Below, piece after piece: positions 18,818 through 28,287 of a stretch of DNA of 64,000 bases. Positions within the stretch are counted from its first letter, which is position 1. Every line of letters starts with the position of its first letter. Source of the DNA: Neorhodopirellula pilleata (lineage in GTDB: Bacteria > Planctomycetota > Planctomycetia > Pirellulales > Pirellulaceae); contig NZ_SJPM01000009.1 of the NCBI RefSeq assembly GCF_007859915.1, positions 263,982-327,981 on the forward strand. Reading direction: 5' to 3'. Under the pieces are notes generated by a model. That model ran no database searches. It was not told the DNA's origin and saw nothing but the letters and a program-made list of their open reading frames with translations. A program made the position numbers and the translations under genes.

Positions 18818-19711
18818 ATGGCCAACGCACGTGCCCTCGATAAACGACGCAAATCAATTCGTAACATCCGCAAAATCACGCGGACGATGGAACTGATCGC
18901 GACGGCTCGCTACAAAAAGGCGATGGACCGTGCTGCGGCTGCGACCGCCTACACGGACCAAATCACCAAGATCGTCAGCCGCCTTGCTGCGGCTGGTCTG
19001 GATGTGAAGCACCCGCTGCTGGAACAGCGAGAGAAGACCAATTCGGCGAGAGTTCTCGTGTTGGCTAGCAATCGCGGACTTTGCGGCGGCTACAATGCGT
19101 CGATCTTGCGAACCGCCGTTCCGCAGATCAATGAACTGAAGTCACAAATCAGCAAGGTCGCCGTCGACGTCAGCGGAAAACGTGGCATCAACGGAATGAA
19201 GTTCCGGGGAATCCGAACCGAAGCCGGATACTTGCAGTTCGAAGACCAACCCGCGTATGCGGAAGTCGAAAAAATCGCCGACGGATATTTGAATCAATAC
19301 ATCACCGGCGAGATCGATCGACTGGACGTTGTCTACACAAGGTTTATCAGTACTTCCAAGCAAATCGCGACCGTTGAAACCCTGCTTCCGCTCGGTTCGC
19401 TCGCCGACGATTCGGCCGGCTCCGCAACCGGCGCGGGCGAAGCCGGCAGCGCTGAATACGAGTTCCTGCCGTCGGCAGAATCGATTTTGGAAGAAGTCGT
19501 TCCGACCAGCTTCAAAGTCAAACTGTTTAAGTGTTTCCTCGACGCCGCCGTCAGCGAGCAAGTCGCTCGAATGATCGCGATGAAGGGAGCCACCGAAAGC
19601 GCCGGCGACATGATCAAACAGCTTTCAATGACGTACAACCGTGCTCGACAAAGTCAAATCACCGGCGAGATCATGGAAATCATCGGCGGCGTGGAGGCTT
19701 TGGAAGGCTAA
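18818..19711 (+). CDS. atpG: F0F1 ATP synthase subunit gamma
   Basis: 297 residues from ATG 18818, GGAGAACCC just upstream. Rotor shaft subunit. The N-terminal helix (RKSIRNIRKITRTMELIATA) and the C-terminal helix (MIKQLSMTYNRARQSQITGE IMEI region) are typical. A central stretch around 190-215 (GSLADDSAGSATGAGEAGS) is a low-complexity insertion. The 160-bp spacer before atpD has TTGGCTATTAGC-type words but no gene. Confidence 0.96.
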   Translation: MANARALDKRRKSIRNIRKITRTMELIATARYKKAMDRAAAATAYTDQITKIVSRLAAAGLDVKHPLLEQREKTNSARVLVLASNRGLCGGYNASILRTAVPQINELKSQISKVAVDVSGKRGINGMKFRGIRTEAGYLQFEDQPAYAEVEKIADGYLNQYITGEIDRLDVVYTRFISTSKQIATVETLLPLGSLADDSAGSATGAGEAGSAEYEFLPSAESILEEVVPTSFKVKLFKCFLDAAVSEQVARMIAMKGATESAGDMIKQLSMTYNRARQSQITGEIMEIIGGVEALEG

Positions 19712-19871
19712 CGCCCTCCAAGGCGGCTTTTGGCTACTAGCGTTTGGCTATTAGCTCAAAGCCCTGGCACTCGACGAATGATTCGCCACCAAACAACAAC
19801 TCATTACTTTCAATCAAACCCATCTGGCCCAAAGCCAACCGCTAACTGCTTACCGCCAACAGCTATCAAAA

Positions 19872-21320
19872 ATGACTGCAACTGAAACTGCCACCGGCGT
19901 CGGCCGTGTTACCCAAGTCATCGGATCGACTTTCGATGCCGAGTTCGTCGGCAAATTGCCTTCGATTTACAACGCACTTCGCATTCGAAGCGAGCACAAG
20001 GGCGTGTCGATCAACTTGGTCGGCGAAGTCCAACAACACCTCGGCGGCGGCCGCGTGCGGGCGATCGCCCTGGGAAGTACCGAAGGCATGATGCGGGGCA
20101 TGGAAGTCGTCGATACCGGCAAACCGGTTTCGGTTCCCGTCGGACAAAAGACACTCGGTCGCGTCTTCAACGTTCTTGGCGAGCCGATCGACAAACGTGG
20201 CGACGTCGAAGCCGATGATTACTGGCCGATTCACCGCCAAGCTCCCCCGGTCAACGAACTGTCCACCAACACCGAGTTGTTCGAAACCGGCATCAAGGTT
20301 GTTGACTTGCTGACCCCGTTCGTCCGCGGTGGGAAGGCCGGTTTGTTCGGCGGTGCGGGTCTAGGCAAGACGGTTATTTTGACCGAGTTGATCGCCCGGA
20401 TCGCGTCGAGCCACGGCGGTTACTCCGTGTTCGCCGGCGTCGGTGAGCGGACCCGTGAAGGCACCGACTTGTGGCTCGAAATGCAAGAAACCGAAATCGG
20501 TTCGACCGGCCGTAAGGTCATCGAGCAGACCTGTATGGTGTTCGGACAAATGAACGAGCCACCGGGATCACGTCTTCGAGTTGCGTTGTCGGCACTGACG
20601 ATGGCTGAGTACTTCCGTGATACGACCGGTGCGGACACGCTGTTGTTCGTCGACAACATTTTCCGATTCTCGCAAGCCGGTTCGGAAGTGTCCGCACTTC
20701 TCGGTCGGATGCCTTCGGCGGTGGGTTATCAACCGACACTCGCGACCGAAATGGGCGCGTTGCAAGAACGAATCACGTCGACCAAACAAGGGGCGATCAC
20801 ATCGGTGCAAGCCGTTTACGTTCCCGCCGACGATCCGACCGACCCCGCTCCCGCGACCGCCTTCGGTCAATTGGACGCGTTCATTTATCTGGAACGTTCG
20901 ATCTCGGAAAAGGGGATTTATCCGGCGATCGACCCGTTGGCGTCGAACTCACGGATTCTTGACCCGCAGTACGTCGGCGAGCGTCACTACGCGATCGCTC
21001 GTCGCGTGCAAACGATTTTGCAGCGTTATCGTGAACTCCAAGACATCATCGCGATTCTCGGTGTCGATGAATTGAGCGAAGACGACAAGATCATCGTCCA
21101 CCGTGCCCGACGAATCGAACGATTCTTGTCCCAACCGTTCCTCGTCGCGGAAGTCTTCATCGGCAAGCCCGGTGAAATCACTTCGCTCGAAGACACGATC
21201 CGCAGTTTCGAAGAAATCTGCGACGGTAAGTGGGATCACTTGCCCGAGCAAGCGTTCATGTACGTCGGAGCGATCGAGCAAGCCGAAGCACAAGCCAAGA
21301 AGATGGAGTCGAAATCCTAA
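19872..21320 (+). CDS. atpD: F0F1 ATP synthase subunit beta
   Basis: 482 residues from ATG 19872. Catalytic F1 subunit. Walker A GGAGLGKT at 160-167, GERTREG further on, the Walker B-type LLFVDNIFRFSQAGSE, and ALLGRMPSAVGYQPTLATEMG. Length and order are standard. The stop overlaps the atpC start by one base (TAATG), implying coupled translation. Confidence 0.98.
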   Translation: MTATETATGVGRVTQVIGSTFDAEFVGKLPSIYNALRIRSEHKGVSINLVGEVQQHLGGGRVRAIALGSTEGMMRGMEVVDTGKPVSVPVGQKTLGRVFNVLGEPIDKRGDVEADDYWPIHRQAPPVNELSTNTELFETGIKVVDLLTPFVRGGKAGLFGGAGLGKTVILTELIARIASSHGGYSVFAGVGERTREGTDLWLEMQETEIGSTGRKVIEQTCMVFGQMNEPPGSRLRVALSALTMAEYFRDTTGADTLLFVDNIFRFSQAGSEVSALLGRMPSAVGYQPTLATEMGALQERITSTKQGAITSVQAVYVPADDPTDPAPATAFGQLDAFIYLERSISEKGIYPAIDPLASNSRILDPQYVGERHYAIARRVQTILQRYRELQDIIAILGVDELSEDDKIIVHRARRIERFLSQPFLVAEVFIGKPGEITSLEDTIRSFEEICDGKWDHLPEQAFMYVGAIEQAEAQAKKMESKS

Positions 21321-21706
21321 TGTCGATTCGATGTGTCGTCGTCACGCCCGAGCGAACTGAATTGGATCGCGAAGCCGAGTTCGTGGCGCTACCGATGTTC
21401 GATGGTGAGTTGGGCGTACTCAACGGTCGCGCCCCGATGATCGGTCGTTTAGGTTTCGGCGTGTTGCGATTGCAAACGACCGCCGGCCCGGAACGGTACT
21501 TCGTCGACGGAGGATTCGCGCAGGTCGAGAACGATCTGGTCAGTATCCTGACGGCCCGAGCCATCCCCGTGGACATGCTCAATACCGACGAGGCGTCCAA
21601 GTCGCTCGCGGACGCTTTGGCGCTACCATCCGATACGCCCGAGCAGTCCCAAATCAAAGACGCCGCCGTCCGCAGAGCCCGAGGCCAGCTGCGAGCCTCG
21701 CGGTAA
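21320..21706 (+). CDS. atpC: F0F1 ATP synthase subunit epsilon
   Basis: 128 residues from ATG 21320, which overlaps the atpD stop. The beta-sandwich domain is clear: CVVVTPERTELDREAEFVALP and DGELGVLNGRAPMIGRLGFG. The C-terminal helical part is short and variable, as in many bacteria. An in-frame start within atpD at 21230 is not credible. Last gene of the operon. Confidence 0.95.
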   Translation: MSIRCVVVTPERTELDREAEFVALPMFDGELGVLNGRAPMIGRLGFGVLRLQTTAGPERYFVDGGFAQVENDLVSILTARAIPVDMLNTDEASKSLADALALPSDTPEQSQIKDAAVRRARGQLRASR

Positions 21707-21845
21707 AGTCCCCCAGGCCTATTCCAATTTTTGGATCGCCCCATCTTTCAGCAACGACGCGCGGAAGTCATTTCCTGACCGCTGATACCTCTCCCCCGAC
21801 GAACGTAAGACCGCTGATTGAATCAGCCGTTTTGCTATTAACCGC

Positions 21846-22086
21846 GTGTTGATTTAGTTTGCGTCGTAACCCGAAGCGTAAGCGAGGGATCATTGATATT
21901 GGCTCATCCCTCGATTACGCATTTTGAAGCTGCGATTTTTTCGTAACCCGCTGCGTAAGCGAGGGATCATTGTATTGGCTCATGTCCCTCTCACGCAGCG
22001 AGTTACGAAAAACCAATGCCACAGGCAAAAGCGCTACTTCAAAACTCACGCGTCGGGTTTTGATGAGGATTAAACCATCAACCCTC
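21846..22086. repeat. Palindromic element, copy 3 (nested composite)
   Basis: Outer arms TGTTGATTTAG... and the complement near ...GGATTAAACCATCAAC enclose two successive GTAACCCG(A/C)(A/T)GCGTAAGCGAGGGAT palindromes, the first at about 21865-21919 and the second at 21942-22008. It looks like one element inserted in another or an internally duplicated element. Confidence 0.8.
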
Positions 22087-22169
22087 GAACGTTGGCCTGT
22101 CAAAAGGTTCGTGTTGCGGGCGCTTTGGTTTGCGCAAGGTTTCTATCCCGAAGGGATCATAGCCATTAG

Positions 22170-22200
22170 CCGGAGGTTCGAGCGCAGCGAACACCTCCGG
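22170..22200. repeat. CCGGAGGTTCG inverted repeat
   Basis: CCGGAGGTTCG (22170-22180) faces CGAACACCTCCGG (22188-22200), a short hairpin with a 7-bp loop. Confidence 0.8.
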
Positions 22201-22564
22201 TTAGTGATCTGCGCGATCTCTCGACCCAGAAAGGGTCGCAGATTCTACATCAGTGATTGCCGTATTTCGTGCTATTTTAATGCGGTTGATACCAGCCCAA
22301 AGCGTAACCCTCCCAGGCCCGAAGCGGGTCGGCACGGTTTTCGGGCCAACGGCCCATCCGTTTGCCCAGCCCAGTCCGAAGGACTGGGTGATCTCTGTCA
22401 CCTCTCCCGAACGCAGTTTGGGGGAGGTCGAGCGACGACGTTTTTCGCTTTTGAGTGGCGGTTGCCATGAGAGAATTCCTCGATTGAAGGGCGGAAGCTG
22501 ATTCCTTCAATGAGAGCACTGAGACTGCCCCAGGGATAGATTTTGGCTATCTTAGGTACATACC

Positions 22565-22608
22565 AGGCTTCCAGTCTGTGAAGGATTCTACTCACAGGCT
22601 GGAAGCCT
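22565..22608. repeat. AGGCTTCCAG inverted repeat
   Basis: AGGCTTCCAGTCTGTGA (22565-22581) and TCACAGGCTGGAAGCCT (22592-22608) form 17-bp arms with one mismatch. A related GCTGGAAACCTATGCCACC word occurs at about 7689-7707. Confidence 0.8.
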
Positions 22609-22672
22609 ATGCCACCGTGTGGGGAAACCTGCGAGTTGCTGATCGGTGTCCCGATCGGGTATCCTGCACTGT

Positions 22673-25036
22673 ATGGAAGCTATTACCAACAATTTGACCG
22701 CGGCCCAGGCCGAAGCGGTCACGCACATCGACGGACCGTTGCTCATCATTGCCGGTCCCGGTTCGGGGAAAACTCGGGTCGTCACGCACCGCATTGCTCA
22801 CATGCTGCATCGTGGCGTGCGGCCGTTTCAAATTGCGGCGCTAACGTTCACGAACAAAGCCGCCGATGAAATGCGGATGCGGGTTAATTTGCTCGCCCCC
22901 GGCCAGCCCGTTTGGATGGGCACGTTTCACCGGTTCTGCGCCCAACAGCTTCGCCGATACGCGTCGATGGTGGGATTGCAGGAGAACTACTCGATCTACG
23001 ACACATCCGATTCCAAATCGGCGATGAAACGGGCGATCGCAGCGGCGGGCGTCTCGACCACACATTCGACGCCCGAACAAATCGCGTCGGCGATTTCGCG
23101 AGCCAAGAACCGCTTGATCACTCCTGAGATCATGCAGCAACAATCCGGTCGTGCGAGCGATTCGGTGGCGGCGCGGGTTTATCCGGTCTACCAACAACAA
23201 CTTCTGCTCGCCAACGCCGTCGATTTCGACGACCTGCTGTATCACTTCGCGAGGTTGCTGCGCGAAAACCCAGAGGTTCGCGGTGAACTCGATGCGAAGC
23301 TGAAGTACATCATGGTCGACGAGTACCAAGACACGAACTTGGCGCAGTACGCGATCGTCCGCGCGATGTCCGTCGACCATCCCAACCTAGCCGTCACCGG
23401 CGATCCCGACCAATCGATCTACGGTTGGCGGGGAGCTGACCTGAACAACATCTTGGATTTCGAAAAGGATTACCCGAACGTCAAGACGGTTCGTTTGGAA
23501 CAGAACTATCGAAGCACACCGAACATCCTCGCCGTCGCCGATCAATTGATCCGCCACAACCGTCGTCGCAAACCGAAGGAGCTGTTCACTGAGAATCCCG
23601 ACGGCGAAAACGTCATCCTACGACAATACGAAGACGGTTATCAGGAAGCCGACGAGATCGCCGACGAGATCGCCACTCAAATGATGGCCGGCAATGCCGA
23701 GCCGCGTGACTTCGCAATTTTTTGTCGCATGAACGCGCTGACCCGGTCGCTCGAACACGCACTGCGCAACCGAGGCTTGCCGTACCAAATCGTCAACGGC
23801 GTCGAGTTTTATCAACGCAAAGAGGTTAAAGACCTGCTCGCTTACTTGCATTTGATTAACAACCCGTCCCACGACGTCGCGTTCCAACGCGTCGTCAACA
23901 CGCCCACCCGTGGTATCGGAGCGACGACGATCGGACGCTTGCAACGGTTTGCCGATTCGCAGCGCATTCCGATGCTCGAGGCCGCCCGACGGGCCAATGA
24001 AATCGACGCGTTGTCCAAGCGTGCCGTCACGATGGTTTCCAAGTTCGTGACGATCTACGACCGACTTCGCAAGAAAGCCACCGCGAGCCTCGAGGACTTG
24101 CTGCGATACCTTGTCGAAGAAACCCACTACATCGACTTTTTGGAAAAGTCGGCGATGGAAAAGGAAGACGCCAACCCGGCGGCGAACGTCGACGAATTGA
24201 TTTCGGCAGCGGTCGAGTTCGATCGCATGCACCCCGACGACGGATCGCTCGATGCTTTCTTAGAACAAGTCGCTCTGGTCGCCGACACCGACGCGTTCGA
24301 GGATTCCAACAATCGCGTAACACTGATGACTCTGCACGCGGCCAAGGGGCTGGAGTTCCCTCGGGTGTTCGTGATCGCGGTCGAGGACGGGCTGTTGCCA
24401 CACGCCCGCAGCAAAGAGAACGACCAGCAACTCGAGGAAGAACGACGGCTCTTATTCGTCGGCATCACGCGAGCGAAACAATGGTGCCAACTGAGCTACG
24501 CGAAACGACGCAGCGTTCGGGGCGACGTGCGGCCGGTGATCCCCAGCATGTTTCTCAGCGAGCTGCCGCGGGCCGACATGACGGTCATCGAATCCCAACG
24601 CGATTACGATTTCTTTGACTCCGTTGACGAAGAGTACCCCGACAGTTGGGATATCGTTCAGGAGCCGGCAACAACGATTCAAAGCGTGGCGATCGAGAGC
24701 AATGATGCTCCGTCGACAGTCGACCGATTGCCCAACGCGTCAGTGATTCCTGACTTGTATATGGATGAGCCATCGGCGGTTACTAAGAAACCCAAGTCAT
24801 CAAAGCCGTCGATTCAGACCGGATTGAAGACGGCCAGCGAATTGCTCGATTCCGACCGTGTGCCGTTGAATCTGTATCGCGAAGGTTCGACCGTTCGCCA
24901 TCCTGAATACGGCGAGGGCAAGATCACGTCGTTAGTCGGTCGTGGTCCCAAACGAACCGCCAAAATCCTTTTCGACAATGCCACGGGCGAACAAACCTTC
25001 CGTTTGGCGTTCGCGAACTTGGAATTGGTGCAGTAA
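22673..25036 (+). CDS. pcrA: UvrD/PcrA-type superfamily 1A DNA helicase
   Basis: 787 residues from ATG 22673 (MEAITNNLTAAQAEAV; a 9-residue upstream extension is unlikely). Helicase motifs in order: Walker A AGPGSGKT (I), DEYQDTN (II), GDPDQSIYGWRGA (III), QNYRST (IV), and TLHAAKGLEF (V) near residue 555. The C-terminus has a PcrA-like Tudor-type segment (VRHPEYGEGKITSL). It unwinds DNA 3'-5' in repair or conflict resolution. Monocistronic, with repeats on both sides. Confidence 0.94.
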   Translation: MEAITNNLTAAQAEAVTHIDGPLLIIAGPGSGKTRVVTHRIAHMLHRGVRPFQIAALTFTNKAADEMRMRVNLLAPGQPVWMGTFHRFCAQQLRRYASMVGLQENYSIYDTSDSKSAMKRAIAAAGVSTTHSTPEQIASAISRAKNRLITPEIMQQQSGRASDSVAARVYPVYQQQLLLANAVDFDDLLYHFARLLRENPEVRGELDAKLKYIMVDEYQDTNLAQYAIVRAMSVDHPNLAVTGDPDQSIYGWRGADLNNILDFEKDYPNVKTVRLEQNYRSTPNILAVADQLIRHNRRRKPKELFTENPDGENVILRQYEDGYQEADEIADEIATQMMAGNAEPRDFAIFCRMNALTRSLEHALRNRGLPYQIVNGVEFYQRKEVKDLLAYLHLINNPSHDVAFQRVVNTPTRGIGATTIGRLQRFADSQRIPMLEAARRANEIDALSKRAVTMVSKFVTIYDRLRKKATASLEDLLRYLVEETHYIDFLEKSAMEKEDANPAANVDELISAAVEFDRMHPDDGSLDAFLEQVALVADTDAFEDSNNRVTLMTLHAAKGLEFPRVFVIAVEDGLLPHARSKENDQQLEEERRLLFVGITRAKQWCQLSYAKRRSVRGDVRPVIPSMFLSELPRADMTVIESQRDYDFFDSVDEEYPDSWDIVQEPATTIQSVAIESNDAPSTVDRLPNASVIPDLYMDEPSAVTKKPKSSKPSIQTGLKTASELLDSDRVPLNLYREGSTVRHPEYGEGKITSLVGRGPKRTAKILFDNATGEQTFRLAFANLELVQ

Positions 25037-25081
25037 GGCCTTTGGCGGCTCAATCCCCCCGTCGCAACGAATGTTCAATTG

Positions 25082-25140
25082 GTAACCCGCATGCGTGAGC
25101 GGGGGATCTGCAGGAATCCCTCGCTCACGCTGCGGGTTAC
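25082..25140. repeat. Palindromic element, copy 4 (short core)
   Basis: GTAACCCGCATGCGTGAGCG (25082-25101) faces its complement ending at 25140. Only the core is present; the outer arms are absent. The rest of 25037-25336 shows no gene. Confidence 0.85.
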
Positions 25141-25336
25141 TTTATCGATACCGATTAACCAATATTTTCGGGGACGGATTCGTCTTCGTTGTGTAATGCG
25201 GGCGCAAAATTCGTGGGGAAATGGGTTGAACGCCGCAATCCACCTGAGTGTTTGAACGTAGAAATGCGACACTGGGGAACCGACCGCTCAGGACCCTGGC
25301 GAGACGTTGTCAAAATCACGTTTGGAGAAGGCATCA

Positions 25337-25984
25337 ATGCTGAAATTGGATACAAAACCGGAAGGAACCCCTCCGAAACCCCACGAAAGCCGGTTTTATC
25401 ACAACCTCGTCCCCGCCTACCAAGCGGTCTGGCCGGCCGTCGCTCGACGTCGTATTTTCGCGAATTTGTCTTCGCTCAACATCGCCGCCGGTGCCAAAGT
25501 GCTGGAAGTCGGCGTGGGAACTGGATTAGCCTTGGATGCTTACCCGGATCATGCCGAAGTACTCGGCGTGGATTTGTCTGAAGCGATGTTGGCCGAAGCC
25601 GAAACGATGATTGCCCGCAAAAAGTGGTCGCATGTCCGAGTTCGGCCGATGAACGCGGAACAACTCGAATTCGAGCCGGAAAGCTTTGACCTCGTGACGT
25701 CGTTTCACACGATCAGCGTGGTCTCGCGCCCCGACGAAATGATGCGTGAGATGGTGCGGGTTTGCAAACCCGGCGGACGCATTTTGGTGATCAACCACTT
25801 CCGCAGCGAAAATCCATTGATCGCCCGCGTCGTCGACTCCGCCGGAGGACTAACCCGCCGGTTGGGCTGGAGGACCGATTTGCAGATGAACGAACTGCTC
25901 AACGAACTTCCGATCGAGATCGAAAGTTGTCACAAAGACAACCCGCTGTCGCTGTTTCGAGTGTTGGTCGCGAAGCGGGTTTAG
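25337..25984 (+). CDS. Class I SAM-dependent methyltransferase
   Basis: 215 residues from ATG 25337, with GGAGAAGG six bases upstream. SAM-binding motif I VLEVGVGTGLAL near 52-63, motif II GVDLSEAMLAEAE, and a later DLVTSFHTISVVS acid region. The pattern is similar to phosphatidylethanolamine N-methyltransferase (PmtA)-like enzymes, but the substrate cannot be told. Flanked by palindromic elements on both sides. Confidence 0.82.
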   Translation: MLKLDTKPEGTPPKPHESRFYHNLVPAYQAVWPAVARRRIFANLSSLNIAAGAKVLEVGVGTGLALDAYPDHAEVLGVDLSEAMLAEAETMIARKKWSHVRVRPMNAEQLEFEPESFDLVTSFHTISVVSRPDEMMREMVRVCKPGGRILVINHFRSENPLIARVVDSAGGLTRRLGWRTDLQMNELLNELPIEIESCHKDNPLSLFRVLVAKRV

Positions 25985-26137
25985 GGGTATGCCGGGTCTT
26001 CGCCGAAGCAGCTTGACCCAGCCTACTTGCTACTTGGCCTACTTGCTACTTGCCCTATGTTTTTCAGCCAGTTTTGCCAGCATGAATTAGCCGTCGCGAG
26101 TTCGCCCCGGTTAGTCACCGGGGAACCGCCGCTAACT

Positions 26138-26258
26138 GGCTGTTGGTTCAGTCCTCATCGTAACCCGAAGCGTGAGCGAGGGATACATACAGAGGCCTTG
26201 ATGGCGCTGAATCCCTCGCTCACGCTTCGGGTTACGATTAAATCAGCAGCCCGCTAGC
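26138..26258. repeat. Palindromic element, copy 5
   Basis: GGCTGTTGGTTCAGTCCTCA then TCGTAACCCGAAGCGTGAGC and GAGGGAT; the right arm ends TTACGATTAAATCAGCAGCC CGCTAGC. It sits between the methyltransferase and the convergent TPR gene. The rest of 25985-26289 has TACTTGC direct repeats at about 26024-26055 and no gene. Confidence 0.88.
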
Positions 26259-26289
26259 GAGCTGTTGATTCTCGAATTCGGCAATGCGT

Positions 26290-28191
26290 TCAGGTATCGA
26301 TCAGGTCTTCCGGTGAAAGCAGTGGTAACTGGTTTTCTTCGGTTTCCTGTTTTTCCCGCCACGCTTCGTTCTTGCGATACGATTCCAATTCTTCTTTGAG
26401 CTGTTCGAGCTGTTCGTTGTCTTGCTCGGTCCCCAACTCGACCGCCTTCTCGCTCCATTTGCGGGCGTTCTCGAAGTCGCCCGTCTCGGCGTAACCGGCG
26501 GCCAGGGTGCTCAGAATATGAGGCTCGGATTCCTCGGTCAGCTCGACCGCCCGCTTGCCAAGTTCTACCGAACGTTTTCCGTTTCGGACTTCGTCTTTGG
26601 GCGACGTGGCTAAAACCCAGGCGAGATTGTTCAAGATGCCCGAGACGGTTTTCTTGTCTGAATCGATGTCTTTGGAATCGTCCGCCGCCGCGAGGGCTGT
26701 CTCATAGTCCTCGATGGCTTCGGCATGATCTCCGACGGCAAGGTAAGCGTCCGCTCGTGAGCGAAGCACGGAAATGTTTTTCGGGTCGCTATCGAGCACA
26801 TTGGTCAATGTTTCGATCGCTTTTCGGGGCCGTTCGTCTTGCAGGTACAAATTGGCCAATTGCACTTGGCGAAACGTGTCTTCGGGGTTGCGTTCGATCA
26901 ATGTTTGCATGTCGGTAATCGCGTCGGCCATCCGTCCTTCTTCGATCGCGATGAAACATCGCACCACGATCGCTTGGTCGATTTGTTCGACTTGGGGCGC
27001 GATGTCTGTGGCGGCTTTGAGGTCCTGTTTGGCCGACTTGACGTCGTCGCGTCCGAGGGCGATCTCGGCGCGTTGCAGTAACGCCAGTGGATCTTTGGGT
27101 TGCATCGCGAGGGCCTTGTTCAAGTCCGCGAACGCTTCGTCCTCTTTGTCGAGCATGCGGTACAGGATCGCTCGCAATCGATACAAGCCTTCGCTCGGGC
27201 TCGCTTGGATCGTCTTGCTGAGCAGTTCGACGGCGTCGTCGGCTCGGTCGAGTTCGACGAGCTGTTGCACGGTCGCCTGGGCAATCTGCACGTTGGTCGG
27301 ATCGAGTTTTAAGACTTCTTGCAGGTCGGCAACGGCCCCGTCGACATCGCCTTTTGCCAATCGGGCTCCGGCGCGTTCACGCCACGCGTCCGCGTTCTTA
27401 GAGTTGGCCTCGATCGCCGCATTCAGGTCGGCCAGTTTCTTTTCGTTATCATCTTGAGTGACGGCTCGCAATAAATACGCTTTGCTTTGCTGGGTCGGAT
27501 CGTCTTCGTAAAGCTTGATCGCGGCGGTGGTGGCTTTCTCGATCTCCTTAACGTCGCCGTCGGGCAACAGGTTGAGCTGCGCGATCAGCATGTAGGCGTC
27601 GGCCAGCTCGGGGTCGTGCTTGACCGCCGCATTGAGCGCCCGCAGAGCTTCCGATTTGACTTGCAATTGTTGACGGCCCCGCAGTCGCACCATCGCCCCA
27701 GCCAAACCTTGACCGCGTTGCAATTGGATACTGCCCAGCATTTTTTTAGCAAAGCTTGCATTTTCGTCGCTGAGTCCTTTGGCCAGCGCTGATTCGACCA
27801 GCGCCGCGACCGCTTCCAGATCCGCGTTGGTTTGGGCGTCGATGCGTTTCAAGACCGCTTCGTCCAAATCCGCTTGTCCGGGATCGACATCGGCGTTGAT
27901 CGGCGGCGGATTGAGTGGCGGCGGGGTCAGCGCCGGGGCTTCTTGGGCGGACGCAGTCAATGCCGAGACCATCGTTCCGGCAACGAAACCGGCCATCAAG
28001 ATCGTTTGGCGAACCGAAACCAGCCGCCGGACGGAAAACGTCTGAAAACGGCGCTGTGGGCCGGACTTTGCAGGCTCGGGTGTGGCTGAGGAACGGTGGT
28101 TCATCGTATGGGCAAAATCAACCAATTCGGACTCCGTCGGGATCGGTAAACGATTCATCCTAAATTCTCGCTGCGTTGAACGCGTGGACAT
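26290..28191 (-). CDS. TPR-repeat protein, exported or membrane-anchored
   Basis: 633 residues from ATG 28191; ATG 28158 (MNRLPIPTESEL) is an equally good start and neither has a clear RBS. A hydrophobic segment near 64-80 (ILMAGFVAGTMVSALTASAQ) is a signal or anchor. From about 120 to 600 there are many tetratricopeptide-type repeats (for example DPTNVQIAQATVQQLVELDR and DAYLAVGDHAEAIEDYETAL), with a glutamate-rich C-terminal helix. It probably acts as a protein-interaction scaffold in the periplasm or at the membrane. Divergent from the dehydrogenase gene. Function unknown. Confidence 0.8.
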   Translation of the reverse strand: MSTRSTQREFRMNRLPIPTESELVDFAHTMNHRSSATPEPAKSGPQRRFQTFSVRRLVSVRQTILMAGFVAGTMVSALTASAQEAPALTPPPLNPPPINADVDPGQADLDEAVLKRIDAQTNADLEAVAALVESALAKGLSDENASFAKKMLGSIQLQRGQGLAGAMVRLRGRQQLQVKSEALRALNAAVKHDPELADAYMLIAQLNLLPDGDVKEIEKATTAAIKLYEDDPTQQSKAYLLRAVTQDDNEKKLADLNAAIEANSKNADAWRERAGARLAKGDVDGAVADLQEVLKLDPTNVQIAQATVQQLVELDRADDAVELLSKTIQASPSEGLYRLRAILYRMLDKEDEAFADLNKALAMQPKDPLALLQRAEIALGRDDVKSAKQDLKAATDIAPQVEQIDQAIVVRCFIAIEEGRMADAITDMQTLIERNPEDTFRQVQLANLYLQDERPRKAIETLTNVLDSDPKNISVLRSRADAYLAVGDHAEAIEDYETALAAADDSKDIDSDKKTVSGILNNLAWVLATSPKDEVRNGKRSVELGKRAVELTEESEPHILSTLAAGYAETGDFENARKWSEKAVELGTEQDNEQLEQLKEELESYRKNEAWREKQETEENQLPLLSPEDLIDT

Positions 28192-28287
28192 ATGGTGGCA
28201 TGAAATTCGATCGAGGTGGGCTCGACCAACGTTTCATCGTATCATCTTTTTCAGTTGGAAAGCCCAGGTTACTCGAATTGCCTATTC

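Larger units (their letters stand above)
21707..22672. other. Gene-free mosaic of palindromic repeats
   Basis: Almost 1 kb between atpC and the helicase. It holds the composite palindrome (21846-22086), a CCGGAGGTTCG inverted repeat (22170-22200), a GAAGCGGGTCGG / CCCAGTCC-type hairpin near 22318-22392, and a AGGCTTCCAG inverted repeat (22565-22608). Open frames here are made of repeats and show no family signature. Confidence 0.7.

Noticed and set aside
21970..22470. 166-codon plus-strand frame in the post-atpC spacer
   Set aside because: It consists of palindromic repeat sequence and has no domain or RBS.
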